Positions 60,795 to 64,000 of a stretch of DNA of 64,000 nt are shown piece by piece (within the stretch, counting starts at the first letter, position 1; each line of letters begins with the position of its first letter). Source of the stretch: Fibrobacter sp. UWB13 (GTDB lineage: Bacteria; Fibrobacterota; Fibrobacteria; Fibrobacterales; Fibrobacteraceae); NCBI RefSeq assembly GCF_900177805.1, contig NZ_FXAX01000001.1, positions 1,550,001 to 1,614,000 on the forward strand, written 5' to 3'. The notes beneath the pieces were generated by a model, which did no database searches, was not told the DNA's origin, and saw only the letters and a program-made list of their open reading frames with translations. The position numbers and the translations under genes were made by a program.

Positions 60795-61958
60795 CTAGAA
60801 CACAAAGAACATCACAGCACCAGCGCCGAGCATTCCAAAACCGACACCATAAAAAACGTTGCGTTTCGTTCTTGCCGATTCGACCTTATCCCATTGCTTG
60901 TCGAAATCCCGCTTATTTTTAAACGTCGCTTCGTCATACTTTTTACGTTCATCATTCCCGACAGAATTTTCATAAATACCAATAGCAACTCCAGCTACAC
61001 CCAAAGCCATCATCGCAATGGAAATCGGCTTTGTAATCGAAAAACTTTTTTCCGTAGTCGAAGCCGCTCGAGAAGCATCTTCAGCGGCAATCTGCTTTGC
61101 TGCGGTCAAAGAATCTACCCGCAACACATGTATTATTTTGACTTTATCCTTACCTTTCCAATCTAGTTCAACTTTTTCGCGAGCTCCGTCTTCACCAACT
61201 TCAATTTTCGAACAAATTGGAATCCGCCCCGAATAATCCGTTCGCCCAACCAAGGAATCATTTACAAATACAGGAACCTCACGAAAATTTTCATTGAAAA
61301 GGGTCCTGAGAGAAACTTTACCCATAGCAACATTCATGGAACCATTCAACGTTATTGTCTTGCCACTCAACACATTCACATTGAATTTCTGAGGTTCGTA
61401 ACAACGATGAAGAAATTCAACTTCATGTACTCCCGGAGTCAGTTTCCACGAGCCTCGGGCGTATTTACGACCATCCTTGTCGCTTTTTCCATCAATTTTA
61501 ATGACTAGGTCTTTCTCAAGACCTCCCTTATAAGGCAACGAAGGCTGTAAATTGACTGTTCCAAACGTACTTGTCGTTATTTGCATAAACAAATCTCGTG
61601 ACTTTTGACGAACCTCAGTCTCAAGAGATTCAACATTCGGAGCCTTGGAACTAAAGCTTCCCAACAGTCTATTACCAGCAGTCTCATAAAGTTCCACTGT
61701 AATCGTCAAGTTGTTTGCAAACTGTCCCACATGAGCCTGAGCCACATAATCGGCAGAAATATTTCGACCTATTTCGACAATAAAGTTCTGTTCTGCAGGG
61801 AGTGCCTTGACAGCCTCCGACCGTAATACATCTGTCAAATATTGTTTTTCTTCGAGCGTAATAATATTTGCAGCAGAGACTGTCTCAAGAACAGCCACAT
61901 GAGCAGCAAGAGTTGGAAATGCAAAAAAGAGAACTAAAGCAAAAATTCCCCTAGCCAT
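60795..61958 (-). CDS. PEGA-type envelope protein
   Basis: A 387-aa exported protein: signal peptide (about 1-19, ending TLAA), a TolB-like N-terminal alpha/beta region (HVAVLETVSAANIITLEEK...LTDVLRSEAVKAL, AQAHVGQFANNLTITVELYE), two PEGA-like strands (about 145-240) and two glycine-rich hydrophobic helices at the C-terminus (about 320-338 and 370-387). The layout echoes the protein at 9-1595. The start is ATG 61958, six bases after GGAG; the ATG four codons upstream contains that GGAG. First gene of the operon. Proteins like this often sense or anchor surface structures. Confidence 0.75.
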   Translation of the reverse strand: MARGIFALVLFFAFPTLAAHVAVLETVSAANIITLEEKQYLTDVLRSEAVKALPAEQNFIVEIGRNISADYVAQAHVGQFANNLTITVELYETAGNRLLGSFSSKAPNVESLETEVRQKSRDLFMQITTSTFGTVNLQPSLPYKGGLEKDLVIKIDGKSDKDGRKYARGSWKLTPGVHEVEFLHRCYEPQKFNVNVLSGKTITLNGSMNVAMGKVSLRTLFNENFREVPVFVNDSLVGRTDYSGRIPICSKIEVGEDGAREKVELDWKGKDKVKIIHVLRVDSLTAAKQIAAEDASRAASTTEKSFSITKPISIAMMALGVAGVAIGIYENSVGNDERKKYDEATFKNKRDFDKQWDKVESARTKRNVFYGVGFGMLGAGAVMFFVF

Positions 61959-62031
61959 AATAATCTCCATCGTTTACACCTATGGAGTTTCTCCCCTGCC
62001 AAGCAATATTTTCGTCGATTTTTGAGAATAC

Positions 62032-62166
62032 AAAAAAGGACGCAGATCGTTGCATTTATCTGTGTGGGGCTCTAGACTGCCTTTGAACAATAAACACAAA
62101 CGACCCACGCCCCGAAAGGGCTGTTGCCCATTGGTCATACGACCAAAGACCGACTCAAAAGTCGGT
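62032..62166 (-). ncRNA. Candidate structured RNA with four hairpins ending in a terminator
   Basis: In minus-strand order: ACCGAC-TTTTGA-GTCGGT (62149-62166), TTGGTC-GTAT-GACCAA (62131-62146), GCCC-TTTCG-GGGC (62109-62121), and ACACAGAT-...-ATCTGCGT followed by CCTTTTTTG (62032-62065). Series of hairpins ending in an intrinsic terminator and lying about 75 bases before the PEGA gene could be a riboswitch-like leader or a separate small RNA. I do not recognise a known class. Confidence 0.4.
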
Positions 62167-62363
62167 ACAGCAAACTGAAACACACCGCAAATACGGCATG
62201 CCTGCGTGAGCGTTCGCCTTATTCTCGTTCAAGGAAATTGTCTAGATTTCACACAGAGAACAAGAGCTAAACTCTTCTATGCTAAAAAGATAACTTATAA
62301 TTGATGAAATTGCTCTATTTCAAGCTAAAAATTTGCTGATTGAGGGAATTTACCCCTAAAAAA

Positions 62364-62446
62364 GGCGATGCCGTCCCCATTCGCGGATCATGACCACATA
62401 AGAACTAAAGTTCTAAGTGGTCAAAGAGAACGGAGTCCGGCATGAC
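62364..62446 (-). repeat. Long REP-like element (GTCATGCCGG...CGGCATCGCC)
   Basis: The minus-strand ends, GTCATGCCGG and CGGCATCGCC, are those of the 28-base element at 53481, but the interior is 63 bases longer and carries its own hairpin (GACCACTTAGAAC pairing GTTCTTATGTGGTC). It looks like an expanded or inserted version of the same element. Confidence 0.6.
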
Positions 62447-62481
62447 ATTCTCAAAGCAAAGCGCCTTTACGCACTTTGCAC

Positions 62482-63042
62482 TTACGTATTGTATTCCCTG
62501 TCGGGGTGTTCCGCCATCTCGTCCAGTTGAATCTGGTGGATGACCACATGGCCTTCGACAAGGCTTTTTTGCACATCGATAATGCGCTGGTTCCAAGAAC
62601 CTCTGAACTTGATATCCAGGGACTTTTTCGCCATGACAAACGGACCGTCGATGAGGATGTCCGCAAACGTGAGCAGTTCAAAAAGCTCCGGCTTTTCGGG
62701 CGTAAGCTTCATCAGCTGTTCGTACGTGTATCCCGTGAAAATCACGAGATTGAGACCGCGTTCCTTGATTTCGCGGGCAAGCGGAATAAGAGCCGCCGCC
62801 TGGTCCATCGGATCGCCTCCGCTAAACGTCACGCCATCGAGCAGCGGATTATCCTTGATCATCGTGATGATCGCTTCGCGCTCGATAAAGTGCCCGCCCT
62901 CAAAATCATGAGTCTGCGGATTCTGGCAACCTGGGCAGTTGTGATGACAGCCCTGGGTAAACACAGTCAAGCGGATTCCGGGACCGTCCACGAAAGATTC
63001 GGGCTCAATCCCTGCAATCCGCAGTGGAGGATATTCATCCAT
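62482..63042 (-). CDS. nrdG: Anaerobic ribonucleotide reductase-activating protein
   Basis: A 186-aa radical SAM activase. The cluster motif C32-x3-C36-x2-C39 (GCHHNCPGCQNP) and the following FSGGDPMDQ (GGE-like SAM-binding motif) are clear. It cleaves S-adenosylmethionine to put a glycyl radical on NrdD. Its ATG lies one base after the stop codon of the small glycyl-radical gene, so nrdD, the small gene and nrdG form one operon on the minus strand. Length is usual for the family. Confidence 0.93.
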   Translation of the reverse strand: MDEYPPLRIAGIEPESFVDGPGIRLTVFTQGCHHNCPGCQNPQTHDFEGGHFIEREAIITMIKDNPLLDGVTFSGGDPMDQAAALIPLAREIKERGLNLVIFTGYTYEQLMKLTPEKPELFELLTFADILIDGPFVMAKKSLDIKFRGSWNQRIIDVQKSLVEGHVVIHQIQLDEMAEHPDREYNT

Positions 63043-63043
63043 C

Positions 63044-63190
63044 TTATACGCCGTGCTTCACGCGATCGTTGACTTCAGCGCGCTTGGCGTTGTTGAAGCG
63101 GTCGACTGTACCGACGAGGTAACCTGTAATGCGGCGGATGCGTTCGAATCCGACACCTTCACCATACTGAGACATTTCTTTTTCAGACAT
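63044..63190 (-). CDS. Separate 48-aa glycyl-radical peptide of class III ribonucleotide reductase
   Basis: A 48-residue product, MSEKEMSQYGEGVGFERIRR... It contains R-I-T-G24-Y-L-V-G-T, the glycyl-radical R-x-x-G-Y signature at the end of NrdD proteins, followed by FNNAKRAEVNDRVKH as in normal NrdD C-termini. The main chain of NrdD stops at 63211 without this motif. It has its own ribosome site (AAGGAG, nine bases before the ATG) and nrdG starts one base after its stop. The frame does not join NrdD through the TGA, so it is a distinct gene and not a readthrough. It must dock into NrdD to place the radical near the active site. Confidence 0.8.
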   Translation of the reverse strand: MSEKEMSQYGEGVGFERIRRITGYLVGTVDRFNNAKRAEVNDRVKHGV

Positions 63191-63210
63191 TTTTTGCACT
63201 CCTTGTAAAA

Positions 63211-64000
63211 TCATCTGATCCCTCTGAAAGCGGGCATTCCAGGGAATTTCTTTCTAAGTTCTTCGAGCTTTTCGCAAGAGATAGCGTGGCCTTCGCTACG
63301 TCCGCAACGCGGGCAAACATCGCCAATCACACCCACAAATCCGCAAACCGGATCGCGGTCCACCGGATGGTTGATGGAGCCGTAACCGATACCGACCTTT
63401 GCCATGTACTTCACGATCTTTTCGAAAGCGTCCAGGTTCTGCGTCGGGTCGCCATCGAGTTCGATGTAGCTGATGTGGCCAGCGTTGGTGAGCGCATGGT
63501 ACGGAGCTTCGAGCGAGAGCTTCTTGAAAGCAGAAATCTTGTAGTAGACCGGCACGTGGAAAGAGTTGGTGTAGTAATCGCGGTCGGTAACGCCCGGGAT
63601 AATGCCAAACTTCTTCTTGTCCATGCGCACAAAACGGCCCGAGAGGCCTTCAGCCGGCGTTGCAAGCAAGCTGAAATTGAGGCCAAGGCGTTCGGATTCC
63701 TTGTCGCAGAATTCGCGCATGTGGCCGATAATCTTGAGGCCGAGTTCCTGAGAAGCTTCGGATTCACCGTGGTGCTTGCCCGTAAGCATCACCAACGTTT
63801 CGGCAAGGCCGATAAAGCCAATCGAGAGCGTACCGTGCTTGATGACTTCGCCCACGGTATCTTCCCAGCCGAGCTTGTCGGAATCAATCCACACGCCCTG
63901 TCCCATGAGGAACGGGAAGTTCTTGACCTTGCGGCGGCTCTGCACGGCAAAACGTTCCATGAGCTGATCGCTCACGAGTTGCATCATGCGGTCGAGTTCC
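63211..64000 (-). CDS. nrdD: Anaerobic ribonucleoside-triphosphate reductase main chain, partial
   Basis: The C-terminal part of a class III reductase; the 5' end lies beyond the window. The visible reading begins ELDRMMQLVSDQL and includes NFPFLMGQGVW, HGTLSIGFIGLAETL, SLLATPAEGLSGRF, FHVPVYYKIS and GHISYIELDG, all typical of NrdD. Close to the end are cysteines of a zinc site (PVCGFVG, DVCPRCGRS) with one pair member apparently missing. It stops at RGIR without a glycyl-radical motif, which is carried by the next small gene. It resembles the branch I recall as TIGR02827 (Bdellovibrio-like anaerobic reductases) more than E. coli NrdD. Confidence 0.88.
   Translation of the reverse strand, partial: ELDRMMQLVSDQLMERFAVQSRRKVKNFPFLMGQGVWIDSDKLGWEDTVGEVIKHGTLSIGFIGLAETLVMLTGKHHGESEASQELGLKIIGHMREFCDKESERLGLNFSLLATPAEGLSGRFVRMDKKKFGIIPGVTDRDYYTNSFHVPVYYKISAFKKLSLEAPYHALTNAGHISYIELDGDPTQNLDAFEKIVKYMAKVGIGYGSINHPVDRDPVCGFVGVIGDVCPRCGRSEGHAISCEKLEELRKKFPGMPAFRGIR

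Larger units (their letters stand above)
61959..62481. other. 523-base gap upstream of the PEGA operon
   Basis: It contains the candidate structured RNA (62032-62166, minus), an AT-rich promoter-like region (62240-62350), an inverted repeat GACCACATAAGAAC / GTTCTAAGTGGTC (62392-62422) inside the large REP-like element (62364-62446), and no believable protein. The short open frame at 61980-62183 coincides with the hairpins and looks spurious. Confidence 0.45.

Noticed and set aside
61980-62183. A 67-codon open frame upstream of the PEGA gene
   Set aside because: It overlaps four hairpins and a terminator, has no ribosome site and no family; better read as RNA or leader.
63180-63215. Selenocysteine or readthrough of the nrdD TGA stop
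   Set aside because: Reading on through the TGA is in a different frame from the small glycyl-radical gene, which has its own ribosome site.
1-64000. tRNA genes or rRNA in the spacers
   Set aside because: No cloverleaf with GTTCRA-type T-loop or rRNA-like conserved stretch was seen in any gap.

Overview
The window looks like a chromosomal segment of a Fibrobacter species (phylum Fibrobacterota), a strictly anaerobic, fibre-degrading gut bacterium. The evidence is the gene content: two lipoproteins ending in Fibrobacter 'major paralogous domains', a TIGR02147-type Fibrobacter paralogue paired with a lipoprotein, serine-rich linkers, a secreted GH11 xylanase with a type IX-like C-terminal tail, an oxygen-sensitive class III ribonucleotide reductase, and promoter boxes of the TAnnTTTG kind. 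I found no rRNA, tRNA, CRISPR array or insertion sequence.

Layout. 1-10.3 kb: PEGA-type envelope protein, DedA membrane protein, YwqK/MORN protein, radical SAM enzyme, lone tyrosine recombinase, GGDEF cyclase, Rpn-type nuclease bracketed by 53-54 bp direct repeats, and the argB-argD arginine operon. 10.5-22.9 kb: ferredoxin, Tex, GH11 xylanase, EI24/CysZ membrane protein, HAD phosphatase, a three-gene surface operon (beta-barrel, lipoprotein, transglutaminase-like lipoprotein), flavin reductase, DUF4434 protein, VWA lipoprotein.

23.3-35.0 kb: the most interesting part. Seven tightly packed, conspicuously AT-rich genes run on the + strand between two terminators: a TerY-like VWA protein, a PP2C phosphatase and a kinase with a zinc ribbon (the 'TerY-P' triad), followed by a UPF1-like SF1 helicase, a protein with a C-terminal HEPN-type R-x4-H motif, a coiled-coil McrB-like AAA+ ATPase, and a DUF2357/McrC-like protein with a zinc ribbon. 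This gene set matches what I recall of TerY-P-linked CoCoNuT (coiled-coil nuclease tandem) type IV restriction systems, so I call it an antiviral or stress-response nucleic-acid-targeting module controlled by protein phosphorylation.

35.0-50.4 kb: housekeeping genes: SpoIIE phosphatase with an extracytoplasmic sensor, M50-like membrane protein, lipid A-type acyltransferase, HIT protein, recO, panB, a Lys/Pro/Ala-repeat histone-like protein, Ppx/GppA phosphatase, RsuA-type pseudouridine synthase, metallophosphoesterase, nadA, beta-barrel protein, CstA transporter, RecD2 helicase. 50.5-62.0 kb (minus strand): LamG-type lipoprotein with its TIGR02147 partner, SGNH esterase, TPR protein, and a PEGA protein plus two Fibrobacter-domain lipoproteins in one operon. 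62.5-64 kb: class III ribonucleotide reductase whose glycyl-radical domain is a separate 48-residue gene between nrdD and nrdG.

Small repeats are abundant: at least six hairpin elements that begin GTCAT, four long imperfect inverted repeats built from TTAGTCA-like heptads at gene ends, and several possible structured RNAs in the gene-free gaps at 13.4, 56.4 and 62.1 kb.
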